NCBI GenBank assembly: GCA_019163175.1
Contig: JAFLKN010000020.1
Coordinates: forward strand, 1-64,000
Length of the DNA stretch: 64,000 nucleotides
From: Prolixibacteraceae bacterium
GTDB lineage: Bacteria; Bacteroidota; Bacteroidia; Bacteroidales; Prolixibacteraceae
Direction of reading: 5' to 3'
Part shown: positions 8,458-16,682 of the stretch, piece by piece
Position numbering within the stretch: the first letter of the stretch is position 1
Layout of the letters: the number at the start of each line of letters is the position of its first letter
Made by a program: the position numbers and the translations under genes
The notes under the pieces: generated by a model
Seen by the model: the letters and a program-made list of their open reading frames with translations, nothing else
What the model was told of the DNA's origin: nothing
The model's database searches: none

Positions 8458-9396
8458 TTAACCGTAATACATCGAACTAATTGACTGATTTTTATAAACT
8501 CTTTCAATGGCTTCGCCAAGAGCCTTTGCAATTGGAATGTATTTGATTTTTGATGATTCTTGTTTACCACTGATCGAATCAGTAAAATATACTTCTGCCA
8601 GAGCAGAATTTTCGATTCTTTCGTAGGCTGGACCTGAAAGAACACCATGAGCAGCAAAAGCCCGAACACTGTTTGCTCCTTTTTCCATCATCAAATCAGC
8701 TGCCTTGGCAATCGTACCGGCAGTGTCAATCAAGTCATCAACCAAAATAATGTCTTTACCTTTTACATCTCCAATTAAAGTCATACTGTCTACAACATTA
8801 GCTTTTGCGCGCGATTTATGGCAAATAACCATATCGGTTCCAAGCATTTTGGCGTAAGTATTGGCACGTTTGGTGCCACCAACATCGGGAGAAGCAACCA
8901 CGAGATTTTCGAGTCCCATTTTACTGATAAAGGGAATAAACAGCGAAGATGCGTAAAGGTGATCTACCGGTACATTGAAGAATCCCTGTATCTGATCGGC
9001 ATGAAGATCCATTGTAATTATACGGTCAGCGCCGGCTGTAGAAAGTAAATCGGCAATTAATTTAGCGCCAATCGATACTCTGGGTTTATCTTTTCTATCC
9101 TGACGAGCATAACCAAAGTAGGGTATTACTGCAATGATTTTATAAGCAGAAGCACGTTTGGCTGCATCAATCATAAGTAACAGTTCCATCAGATTATCGG
9201 CTGGCGGAGGAGTCGACTGGATTATGAACACGTGCGAACCGCGAATAGTTTCTTCGTAACAGGGTTCAAACTCACCATCCGAAAATATCGGGCATGATGT
9301 TTTTCCTATTTCAACCCCCAAACTTTCACAAATTCGTTTGGTTAAATCCACACTTTTTGTACACGGAAAAATCTTGAGAGGAGCTTTTCTTGACAT
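8458..9396 (-). CDS. prs: Ribose-phosphate pyrophosphokinase
   Basis: This enzyme makes PRPP from ribose 5-phosphate and ATP for nucleotide, His and Trp synthesis. It has 312 residues, the usual length. Visible motifs are FSDGEFEPCYEETIRG, PYFGYARQDRK (ATP and catalytic region), MDLHADQIQGFF, the PRPP loop DIILVDDLIDTAGTI, and KIKYIPIAKALGEAI near the C-terminus. It is separated from rplY by 110 bases. Confidence 0.96.
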   Translation of the reverse strand: MSRKAPLKIFPCTKSVDLTKRICESLGVEIGKTSCPIFSDGEFEPCYEETIRGSHVFIIQSTPPPADNLMELLLMIDAAKRASAYKIIAVIPYFGYARQDRKDKPRVSIGAKLIADLLSTAGADRIITMDLHADQIQGFFNVPVDHLYASSLFIPFISKMGLENLVVASPDVGGTKRANTYAKMLGTDMVICHKSRAKANVVDSMTLIGDVKGKDIILVDDLIDTAGTIAKAADLMMEKGANSVRAFAAHGVLSGPAYERIENSALAEVYFTDSISGKQESSKIKYIPIAKALGEAIERVYKNQSISSMYYG

Positions 9397-9433
9397 TACT
9401 TCCTATTTAAAATTTGTGTTTTGGAATTGCGGG

Positions 9434-9441
9434 CAAAGGTA
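9434..9441 (-). promoter_or_regulatory. -7 box (TACCTTTG) upstream of prs
   Basis: The minus strand reads TACCTTTG, fitting TAnnTTTG, 38 bases before the prs start codon. No matching -33 element is evident. Confidence 0.4.
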
Positions 9442-9547
9442 AAAAAATCTTACTCATATCCCTTTATTTTGCCTCACAAGTTAACTCCTAATGCAATAAT
9501 AAGCAATAGGTGACGTGCGAAAATTTACTGAGAATCAGGAAGAATTG

Positions 9548-10138
9548 TCAGGATTTATTGATATTCATAATGTACGAAATAATCTCATCTCTACCAGTCC
9601 CGTCAAGCGATGAGCTTACCAATATCGGAGGCAGTTCCTCCCATAACTGATTAAGCTCTTGTTTGTAAGCTGCCACATTCTTAGCTGTGGTCACTTTACC
9701 GAGTTTATCCGCTTTGGTAAAAATAATGGCAAATGGAATATTATTCTCTCCGAGCCATGTTATGAATTCAATATCTATTTTTTGTGGTTCATGGCGTACA
9801 TCAATCAATACAAATAAACAGTACAGATTTTCGCGCTCAAGAATATATCTGCTTATTAGTTTCTGAAATTTCTCTTTTACAGAGATCGAAATCTTTGCAT
9901 AACCATAGCCAGGCAAATCAACCAGATACCAACTTTCGTCAACAATAAAGTGGTTAATTAATTGGGTTTTCCCTGGTCGTACCGAGACCTTTGCCAGACT
10001 TTTCTGACCAACAAGCATATTGATGAGTGAAGACTTGCCAACATTGGATCGACCGATAAATGCATATTCCGGGCGATCTGATGGTGGGCATTTTCGCACA
10101 TCAGTATTGCTGATTAAAAATCTGGCTTGTTTGATCAT
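9548..10138 (-). CDS. engB: Ribosome biogenesis GTPase EngB/YihA
   Basis: This is a small GTPase needed for assembly of the large ribosomal subunit. It has 196 residues. The GTPase motifs are G1 [13 protein letters not shown]2/switch region [12 protein letters not shown]3 [10 protein letters not shown]4 TKADKLG and G5 VSSSLDGTG. It lies 26 bases after manA on the same strand and could be read from the same transcript. Confidence 0.96.
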   Translation of the reverse strand: MIKQARFLISNTDVRKCPPSDRPEYAFIGRSNVGKSSLINMLVGQKSLAKVSVRPGKTQLINHFIVDESWYLVDLPGYGYAKISISVKEKFQKLISRYILERENLYCLFVLIDVRHEPQKIDIEFITWLGENNIPFAIIFTKADKLGKVTTAKNVAAYKQELNQLWEELPPILVSSSLDGTGRDEIISYIMNINKS

Positions 10139-10164
10139 AGGGAAAATTCAGAAATTCAAATAAC

Positions 10165-11160
10165 TTAAATTAGTTTGTTGCTGATATACACTTCAAGCAG
10201 TTTTGCTGAAGCAGATATTGGATTTAGAACCACTGAATCGATAGATGCTGGCAGAAGAATAGTTTCTCCCTTCTGAATCCATTCGGGTCCCGAAATATTT
10301 TCGATGCAGACCCGTCCTTCCAAACAAATATAAATTACAAACGAATCGAGATCGCTGTAATCTTTCTCTACAATATCAGTAAGGTCGAGTACATTGGTTG
10401 TGAAATACTGACAACTGGCCAATTCCACTGATTCGTTTGGTTTCGGCTCATAGTTGGTTTTGTATTCAGAAAATAGAGTATAGTCAATCGCACCTAAGGC
10501 CAAATCGGTGTGAAGTTCGCGAGGATTTCCCTCACTATCGCGACGATCGTAATCGTAAATGCGATAGGTTATATCCGATGTTTGCTGAATTTCAGCAAGC
10601 AAAATTCCTTTACCAATAGCATGAACTCGTCCTGCAGGAATGAAAAATACATCGCCGGCAGAAACTTCTTCAAAATTTAGAATGTCAGTAAGTTCATCGT
10701 GTTCCAGTTTGAAAAGATATTTATCTTCGTCAACTTCCTGATTAAACCCTGACTGCAACTTTGACCCTTTATCGGCCTGCATCACATACCACATTTCGGT
10801 CTTGCCAAAGGCGTTGTGGCGCTCTTTTGAAAGTTCATCGTTGGGATGAACCTGAATGGACAGATCGTCATTGGCATCAATAAATTTGATCAGAAGCGGG
10901 AACTCTATTCCGAAGGCATCGAACACCTGATCGCCTACCAAATCACCCATGTAGATTTCGATAAGTTCTTCAAGTGTGTTTCCTGCCAGATCGCCATTTG
11001 AAACTACCGATACATTACCTTCAACTCCTGACAATTCCCAGCTTTCGCCACAATTTGGCAATTGCCCAAAGTCTTTTCCTAAAATCGTATTAATTTTATT
11101 TCCACCCCAGATTTTATCTTTGTAAATGGGCGTAAACTTCAGTGGATACAATCCTTCCAT
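10165..11160 (-). CDS. manA: Class I mannose-6-phosphate isomerase
   Basis: This zinc enzyme interconverts mannose 6-phosphate and fructose 6-phosphate. It is of the short type I form (331 residues). It has IWGGNKINTILGK near the N-terminus, zinc-site motif IQVHPNDELS, EMWYVM, and FIPAGRVHAIGKG for the later His. The product could feed mannose released by the GH92 enzyme at 19-21 kb into glycolysis, although manA is also a general cell-envelope gene and lies 8 kb away. It starts at an ATG 55 bases after the Dabb gene. Confidence 0.93.
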   Translation of the reverse strand: MEGLYPLKFTPIYKDKIWGGNKINTILGKDFGQLPNCGESWELSGVEGNVSVVSNGDLAGNTLEELIEIYMGDLVGDQVFDAFGIEFPLLIKFIDANDDLSIQVHPNDELSKERHNAFGKTEMWYVMQADKGSKLQSGFNQEVDEDKYLFKLEHDELTDILNFEEVSAGDVFFIPAGRVHAIGKGILLAEIQQTSDITYRIYDYDRRDSEGNPRELHTDLALGAIDYTLFSEYKTNYEPKPNESVELASCQYFTTNVLDLTDIVEKDYSDLDSFVIYICLEGRVCIENISGPEWIQKGETILLPASIDSVVLNPISASAKLLEVYISNKLI

Positions 11161-11215
11161 GCGTTAAGGAATAATTAAATTTAATATTTTCAGTTATTTA
11201 AGAGGCCAAATCCGA

Positions 11216-11518
11216 TCAGAATTCGAAGTCAACTGCGGCACGCTCAATGGCATGTTGGCCAATAAGCTCAGCCACTTTCAAATGTTCCGGATGTACACGA
11301 TAAGCATCAAGCTGCTGGATTCCTTCGAAATGCGAAATGAGGCAAACATCATACGATTTTGCAGCCAATTCGTAATTTACCCCCACTTCAATGTGTTTCA
11401 GCTCAGTAATTTTCTCTTTCAGACTAAGCAATGCGTCTTCAATCGATCCGATAATGTCTTGTTTTTCACTTTCAGAGTCGTATTTTTTCAGTTTAAACAA
11501 TACAACATGATTAATCAT
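11216..11518 (-). CDS. Dabb family stress-responsive alpha/beta-barrel protein
   Basis: This is a 100-residue single-domain protein of the Dabb family (ferredoxin-like dimer). It begins MINHVVLFKLKK, continues with LKHIEVGVNYELAAKSYDVCLI, and ends VHPEHLKVAELIGQH. Such proteins are small and soluble, usually without a defined reaction. It diverges from udk. Confidence 0.85.
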   Translation of the reverse strand: MINHVVLFKLKKYDSESEKQDIIGSIEDALLSLKEKITELKHIEVGVNYELAAKSYDVCLISHFEGIQQLDAYRVHPEHLKVAELIGQHAIERAAVDFEF

Positions 11519-11592
11519 AACTAGAGAATTTTAATATTATTTGATGCGAAGTTAACATTTTCTATCCTCTGTTCCACAACGTATCTTTTTGC

Positions 11593-11624
11593 TTGCGAAT
11601 AAGTCAGACACTTCATTATCTTTG
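11593..11624 (+). promoter_or_regulatory. Probable promoter of udk
   Basis: TTG (11593-11595), a 21-base spacer and TATCTTTG (11617-11624) fit the Bacteroidota promoter consensus. Transcription would start near 11631, giving a leader of only about 8 bases before the udk ATG. Confidence 0.5.
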
Positions 11625-11638
11625 AAAAAAACATTTCT

Positions 11639-12247
11639 ATGTTAGTTATAGGTATCGCCGGGGGAACCGGTTCGGGTAAAACAACTGTGGTTAAGAAGAT
11701 TATCGAAAGACTTCCGGCAGGCGAGGTGGCTGTTATATCGCAGGATTCGTATTACAAAGACAACAGTCATTTGCAGATGGAAGAAAGGCAAAAGATCAAT
11801 TACGACCATCCTGCCTCAATCGAATTTGAATTGTTGGTTGAACACATTATTCAGTTAAAAGCCGGACATTCAGTTCCTGAACCGATATATTCGTATCTAA
11901 CTTGTACACGTTCTGCCGAAACACGCGAAATACAACCTAAAGCAGTAGTTATTATTGAAGGAATCCTCGTATTATCTCCGGCAATTCTGCGCGAGCAAAT
12001 GGGCATTAAAGTGTATGTCGATTGTGATTCGGATGTTCGCCTTTCGCGTGTGATTCAGCGCGACATTATTGAAAGAGGACGAAATGTACAAATGGTATTG
12101 GATCGCTACGAAAAGACGGTTCGCCCAAGCCACATTCAGTTTATTGAACCAACGAAACAGTTTGCCGACATTATTGTACCTGAAGGTGGCAATAACCTGG
12201 TTGCGATAAATATTCTGACCAATTATATACAGCAAAATCTTAAATAA
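11639..12247 (+). CDS. udk: Uridine kinase
   Basis: This salvage enzyme phosphorylates uridine and cytidine. It has 202 residues. The P-loop is GIAGGTGSGKTTV near the start, followed by ISQDSYYKD, NYDHPASIEFELL, and RDIIERGRNVQMVLDRY of the PRK/uridine kinase family. The next gene begins immediately after its stop codon, so the two are probably co-transcribed. Confidence 0.95.
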   Translation: MLVIGIAGGTGSGKTTVVKKIIERLPAGEVAVISQDSYYKDNSHLQMEERQKINYDHPASIEFELLVEHIIQLKAGHSVPEPIYSYLTCTRSAETREIQPKAVVIIEGILVLSPAILREQMGIKVYVDCDSDVRLSRVIQRDIIERGRNVQMVLDRYEKTVRPSHIQFIEPTKQFADIIVPEGGNNLVAINILTNYIQQNLK

Positions 12248-12970
12248 ATGTTCGAATCACTTTCCGCAGAAGATATTCTCTTCATCGACATTGAGACGGC
12301 ACCACAGAAAGCTGAATTTTCGGAATTACCTGAACATTACCAACAGCTTTGGGATAAAAAATCGAGTTACTTCAGAACTGAAGAGCAACAAGCTGCAGAT
12401 GTTTATGAACGAGCTGGAATTTATGCCGAGTTCGGGAAGATTATTTGCATTTCTGTAGGTGTAATTATTCAGAAAAATGGTGAGCGTTACTACCGCGTGA
12501 AGTCGTTTCATGATGCGGAAGAGAAGAAACTCCTGACATCATTTAATGATATGCTCGAAAAGTTTACTTCCAATCCGGGTAAAAAACTATGTGCTCACAA
12601 TGGTCAGGAATTCGACTATCCATATATCGCCCGACGCACTTTGATCAATGGGTTGCGAATTCCTAAAATTCTGGATATTTCGGGGGCAAAACCATGGGAA
12701 ATTAAAGACCGACTTTTGGACACATTGCAAATGTGGAAATTTGGCGATTATAAAAATTACACTTCTCTCGATTTGCTGTGTGCTGTTTTTAACATTCCAA
12801 CGCCTAAAGATGATATCGATGGGAGTCAGGTGGCTCATGTTTATTATCAAGAGGGAGATTTGGACCGGATCATACGCTACTGTGAGAAAGACACACTGGC
12901 TTTGGCAAATCTGATGTTACGTTTTAAAGGTGAACCTATCATCCCAATTGAACATCTGCTAATTGTATAA
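12248..12970 (+). CDS. Predicted PolB-like 3'-5' exonuclease
   Basis: This 240-residue protein carries the three DEDDy exonuclease motifs: Exo I DIETAPQ at residues 14-20, Exo II HNGQEFDYPYIARR, and Exo III YCEKDTLALANL (Tyr and Asp). It belongs to the standalone exonuclease family often called DNA polymerase B exonuclease-like 2. The substrate is presumably DNA ends; the exact role is not known. The start codon directly follows the udk stop codon. Confidence 0.85.
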   Translation: MFESLSAEDILFIDIETAPQKAEFSELPEHYQQLWDKKSSYFRTEEQQAADVYERAGIYAEFGKIICISVGVIIQKNGERYYRVKSFHDAEEKKLLTSFNDMLEKFTSNPGKKLCAHNGQEFDYPYIARRTLINGLRIPKILDISGAKPWEIKDRLLDTLQMWKFGDYKNYTSLDLLCAVFNIPTPKDDIDGSQVAHVYYQEGDLDRIIRYCEKDTLALANLMLRFKGEPIIPIEHLLIV

Positions 12971-12976
12971 TATATT

Positions 12977-12984
12977 TATATTTG
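12977..12984 (+). promoter_or_regulatory. -7 box (TATATTTG) before the TPR histidine kinase
   Basis: TATATTTG matches TAnnTTTG and lies 57 bases before the kinase ATG. No clear -33 element is seen. Confidence 0.45.
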
Positions 12985-13041
12985 ACTGAACCTTTCTTTG
13001 AAAGATAACTATAATGCCGTTCTGAATAAAAACCAGATTTG

Positions 13042-15066
13042 ATGAGGATTTTACTTGTTTTTTGCTTTTGTCTTGTATTCATCCCAATAACTTTCGCCCA
13101 AAATCAGGTTGATAGTTTGCTCAGGCTTTGTGAAAAAGTTGATGATTTGCAGAAAACTGGCATTTATTTACAGTTGTCGAGGATTACCATGCAGGATTCA
13201 GCCTTAAGTAACTCCTACAATAAGAAGGCTTTCGCATTAGCTGTTGCCAACAAACAACTACCAGAACAAGCAAAATCGGTTTATTATTCTGCTAAGATTT
13301 ATTTTACTGCCAGAGATTTTACCACAGCAATACAACTTTACCAAAGGGCTTTACCGCTATTCAGACAGTTGAATGACACCATGAATATGACCACCTGCTA
13401 TAGTTATATCGGGATTTCAAATTTCAACATGTCGAAAAGCAAAGAGGCCATTGCAAGTTATCTTGAAGGTTTGAAATTGAGTAAAAACGATCCGGACTAT
13501 AGTGCTGAATTGCTTGCAAATATTGGCTTGGTGCATGACGAGATGGATAATTTTAGTGAGGCAATTAGTTACTACAAACAGGCATTAAGTCTCAATCAAT
13601 CCATACGCGATACCGGTAGTATGGCCATCGATTACGACTACCTCGGAGCTTCATATGCACGGATGAAAATGCCCGATTCGGCAGTAGTAAATTACCACAA
13701 AGCATTATACCTGTTCAAAAAGATCGGAAAGGATGATCGGTATGCAGTTTCCTTATCGAATATTGCCACTGTTTTTCCCAATTACCCTGATAGTTTAGAT
13801 AAAGCAATCAGTTATTTTAATATGGCCTGGAAGAAATTTCAGGAATTGGGTTGGTTGCATTACGAGGCTGATATACAACAAGGCATTGCCAATGTTTTAA
13901 TGAAACAGGGTAAGTATGAAGAAGCTATTAAGGTGTATAATAATAGTTTGCGATTAGCTCAAAAATACAAGCGAGAGCTTTTGTTGAAAAAGTTAATTTA
14001 TCTCGGACTATCGGAGGTTTATCAAAAAAATCGAAATTATAAGCAAGCTTTAGAGAATCATATTCTGTATTCGCAATACAATGACAGTGTGGTTGAAGAG
14101 CAGAAGTTTAAGCAAATCGCCAACCTCGAGAAGCAATATGAAACAGAGAAAAAGGAAAATGAAATTATCAGGTTACAAGCCAGGCAGGAATTAACAAATA
14201 TCCAGTTAAGCAAAAATAAACAACTTAAATTACTCGGGTTTGTAACTGCCAGCCTTCTTTTAGTGCTTGTTTTATACATACTTGCAAAATTCTTTGAAAA
14301 GAAGAAATCAAATGAAATTCTTGAAGAAAAGAACCGACAGATCGAAAAAAGTGAACAGGAATTACTTGTTTTAAATGCAGCTAAAAATAAATTTTTCTCG
14401 ATTATAGCGCATGATTTAAAAAATCCATTCCACAATGTGATGGGTTATTCCTACTTGCTGAGTAAAGATTACGATCGTTTTACGGAAGAAGAACGTCGCA
14501 AATTCGCTATTGACATTAACCAGTCAACCACTAACATTTTCCGCCTGTTACAAAACCTGCTCGAATGGGCCAGATCGCAAACCGGGAGACTGACTTTTAC
14601 TCCAGCGAATCTGGAATTCAGGCAGACACTCGATAAAGCCTTGAGTGTTCTGAACTCTCTGGCACAGCAAAAGAATATCACGATCAAAACGAACTACGAC
14701 GAAAATCTTCAAATTTTTGCTGACTCATTGATGATTGAAACGGTTATGCGAAATCTGATTAATAATGCTATCAAATTTACTCCCGAAAACGGATCAATCG
14801 AGATTAGTGCCGAACAACTGAGTGATGAAGTGAAAATCTGCGTTCGCGATACTGGAATCGGAATCACGGAAGAAGATATTCAAAATCTGTTTCGCATTGA
14901 TTCTAAGGTAAAACGAAAAGGAACTAATGACGAAGACGGTTCGGGACTTGGACTTATTTTGTGCAAAGAATTTGTTGACAAAAATAAGGGCCGAATTTGG
15001 GCCAAAAGAAATGAAGATATTGGAAGTACATTCCTATTTACCGTTCCCGCAGTAAGCATTTCCTGA
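13042..15066 (+). CDS. TPR-domain sensor histidine kinase
   Basis: This is a 674-residue membrane kinase. A signal peptide (FIPITFAQ) is followed by tandem TPR motifs over residues about 55-340 (for example AIQLYQRALPLFRQLND and AISYYKQALSLNQSIRD), a coiled-coil, a membrane helix near residue 400 (LLGFVTASLLLVLVLYILA), a second coiled-coil, HisKA with phosphoacceptor His457 in IIAHDLKNPFHN, and HATPase_c with NLINNAIKFTP, DTGIGI and GSGLGL. It has no receiver domain, and no response regulator is adjacent, so its partner is encoded elsewhere. The ATG at 13042 is used, not the TTG one codon earlier. It converges on the DJ-1 gene. Confidence 0.9.
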   Translation: MRILLVFCFCLVFIPITFAQNQVDSLLRLCEKVDDLQKTGIYLQLSRITMQDSALSNSYNKKAFALAVANKQLPEQAKSVYYSAKIYFTARDFTTAIQLYQRALPLFRQLNDTMNMTTCYSYIGISNFNMSKSKEAIASYLEGLKLSKNDPDYSAELLANIGLVHDEMDNFSEAISYYKQALSLNQSIRDTGSMAIDYDYLGASYARMKMPDSAVVNYHKALYLFKKIGKDDRYAVSLSNIATVFPNYPDSLDKAISYFNMAWKKFQELGWLHYEADIQQGIANVLMKQGKYEEAIKVYNNSLRLAQKYKRELLLKKLIYLGLSEVYQKNRNYKQALENHILYSQYNDSVVEEQKFKQIANLEKQYETEKKENEIIRLQARQELTNIQLSKNKQLKLLGFVTASLLLVLVLYILAKFFEKKKSNEILEEKNRQIEKSEQELLVLNAAKNKFFSIIAHDLKNPFHNVMGYSYLLSKDYDRFTEEERRKFAIDINQSTTNIFRLLQNLLEWARSQTGRLTFTPANLEFRQTLDKALSVLNSLAQQKNITIKTNYDENLQIFADSLMIETVMRNLINNAIKFTPENGSIEISAEQLSDEVKICVRDTGIGITEEDIQNLFRIDSKVKRKGTNDEDGSGLGLILCKEFVDKNKGRIWAKRNEDIGSTFLFTVPAVSIS

Positions 15067-15091
15067 AACCAGTAATTTCTTTTGAGAAGTT

Positions 15092-15643
15092 TTATTCAAT
15101 AAGCATTTGCTGGGCAAGCAATTTTGCCTTTTCGCTCGACACGGCTTTTTCAACAATTTTTAGAGCAAATTTTAGTCCTGCTCCAGGCCCTCTTCCAGTG
15201 ATAATATTCCCCGATTCGGCAACCGGAAGTGTCAATATTTCTGCACCTTTCAGGTACTTTTCAAAGCCAGGATAGCAAACAACTTGCCGGCCTTCCAGAA
15301 TTCCCATATTTCCGTATACCAAAGGTGCCGCACAAATAGCTGCCAGCGGTTTGTTTGCTTTATTGAATTGTGCAATTTGCGATTTAAGACCGGCATGGGC
15401 ATCTAAATTGGCAGCCCCAGGCATACCTCCGGGTAAAACAATCATGTACATTTCATCGTAATCCACCTGATCAAAAAGCACGTCTGCAAGAACAACAATT
15501 TGATGCGCACCGGTAACTTGCTTTTTACCAGTCACTGAAACAATAACGACTTCAAGTTCAGCCCGACGCAACACATCAATTATACTAATGGCTTCAATTT
15601 CTTCAAATCCCTCAGCCAAGTGAACAGCAATTTTATTTTTCAT
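15092..15643 (-). CDS. DJ-1/PfpI family protein
   Basis: This DJ-1-type protein has 183 residues. The family features are HLAEGFEEIEAIS (conserved Glu), VLPGGMPGAANL, and the nucleophile elbow LAAICAAPLVYG with its cysteine. Related proteins act as glyoxalases, deglycases or chaperones; which applies here cannot be told. The ATG at 15643 is chosen over a TTG nine bases upstream because a TATCTTTG box at 15661-15668 places the transcript start close to it. Confidence 0.88.
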   Translation of the reverse strand: MKNKIAVHLAEGFEEIEAISIIDVLRRAELEVVIVSVTGKKQVTGAHQIVVLADVLFDQVDYDEMYMIVLPGGMPGAANLDAHAGLKSQIAQFNKANKPLAAICAAPLVYGNMGILEGRQVVCYPGFEKYLKGAEILTLPVAESGNIITGRGPGAGLKFALKIVEKAVSSEKAKLLAQQMLIE

Positions 15644-15660
15644 GACAGTCAATTTTATTT

Positions 15661-15668
15661 CAAAGATA
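15661..15668 (-). promoter_or_regulatory. -7 box (TATCTTTG) of the DJ-1 gene
   Basis: The minus strand reads TATCTTTG, fitting TAnnTTTG, 18 bases before the ATG at 15643. It lies just beyond the terminator of the sigma gene, consistent with a separate transcript. Confidence 0.45.
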
Positions 15669-15681
15669 AATCATCACAGAA

Positions 15682-15714
15682 CAAAAAAAAATGACTCACA
15701 ATCTGTGAGCCATT
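15682..15714 (-). terminator. Rho-independent terminator after the ECF sigma gene
   Basis: The minus strand forms an 11-pair stem (AATGGCTCACA with TGTGAGTCATT, one G-T pair) and a 3-base loop, then a run of nine T. It lies 45 bases after the sigma gene stop codon. Confidence 0.8.
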
Positions 15715-15758
15715 TTTACCCGTAAAATCAACTTAATTGCGAACAAAATAAATTTCGT

Positions 15759-16265
15759 TTAGGAAGCGTAGTCTTTTAAAGACTTTTCCAATTTTTTTCT
15801 GGTAAAGAAAATTCTACTCTTTACAGTTCCGAGCGGTAATTCGAGTTGCTCGGCAATTTCTTTATATTTAAATCCGTCCAAAAACATGTTGAATGGAACT
15901 TTATACTCGTCTTCCAATGCATTGATGCATTTTGTTATTTCTTTTGAGCTATACACAGATTCTGGTGATGGATAGCTTTTGTCGTTCTGAAATTTCAGGT
16001 GAAAATCGTTATTAGCACCGTCGAAAGTATTTTTGGCCTTTACGTTTCTGCGGTAGTTGTTAATAAACGTATTTTTCATGATGGTGTAAATCCATGCCTT
16101 GAAATTTGTATTTTGAGTAAATTTATCACGATAGGTTAGTGCTTTAAGAAAAGTCTCCTGAAGAAGATCCTGCGCCTTTTCCTGGTCTGAGGTCAGACTT
16201 AAAGCGTAATATAACAACTTGTCTTGTAATCCTAAAAGTGCTGTGTTAAATTGAAGCTGTGTCAT
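15759..16265 (-). CDS. ECF-family RNA polymerase sigma factor
   Basis: This 168-residue sigma factor has region 2 (LLYYALSLTSDQEKAQDLLQ, KAWIYTIMKNTFINNYRR) and region 4 with a helix-turn-helix (YKEIAEQLELPLGTVKSRIF). No anti-sigma gene is adjacent, unlike the sigma gene at 27 kb, so it is probably controlled at the level of expression or by a distant partner. A TATATTTG box lies about 30 bases upstream and a terminator follows. Confidence 0.93.
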   Translation of the reverse strand: MTQLQFNTALLGLQDKLLYYALSLTSDQEKAQDLLQETFLKALTYRDKFTQNTNFKAWIYTIMKNTFINNYRRNVKAKNTFDGANNDFHLKFQNDKSYPSPESVYSSKEITKCINALEDEYKVPFNMFLDGFKYKEIAEQLELPLGTVKSRIFFTRKKLEKSLKDYAS

Positions 16266-16294
16266 GGCGTTCGTATTAAGTGTTAATGTTGATA

Positions 16295-16302
16295 CAAATA
16301 TA
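16295..16302 (-). promoter_or_regulatory. -7 box (TATATTTG) of the ECF sigma gene
   Basis: The minus strand reads TATATTTG 29 bases before the start codon. The nearest TTTG upstream is only 14 bases away, short of the usual 19-21, so only the -7 element is convincing. Confidence 0.5.
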
Positions 16303-16682
16303 GAGATTCAAAATTTCAAAAAAAGGATTTACAAGTCTTTTATTCTTCAATATTTTTTATTGCTGATAAAGAATATTTATATCGGTCGGGTTAGATAAAC
16401 AATAGTGAGTCATACGAGAATTTACATAAGCTTGTTTTCAAAATATGCTATGTTCTTAAACAAAAATTTTGGAAAGAGTAAACTTTGGATTTAAGTCGTA
16501 AATTTTATAAATTCAGAAACCAAAGTTATTGCACCGGAAAGACTTAAACTTATACAAGTCCTATAAGAAATTGTATAATTCACACATATTGTTCGGTTAC
16601 AAAAGCCAAAGAGAATTGTTGAACTCGCCCAAATCAAATAATTATTACTTTAGCCGCCTCATATTTTTCACTAATTATTTAA
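16303..16682. other. Intergenic region before the BtuB-like receptor
   Basis: This AT-rich stretch of about 380 bases holds no coding sequence I can support. I looked for a cobalamin riboswitch because of the receptor that follows and found no B12-box-like sequence. A weak TACTTTAG at 16646-16653 is one base off the -7 consensus and could serve the receptor gene. Confidence 0.35.

Noticed and set aside
8349-8669. Minus-strand frame of 106 codons overlapping the end of prs
   Set aside because: It lies in another frame of prs on the same strand, shows no domain, and is a shadow of the prs sequence.
16266-16682. Possible cobalamin riboswitch upstream of the BtuB-like receptor
   Set aside because: No B12-box-like sequence or matching stem pattern was found by eye. 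A covariance search would be decisive.
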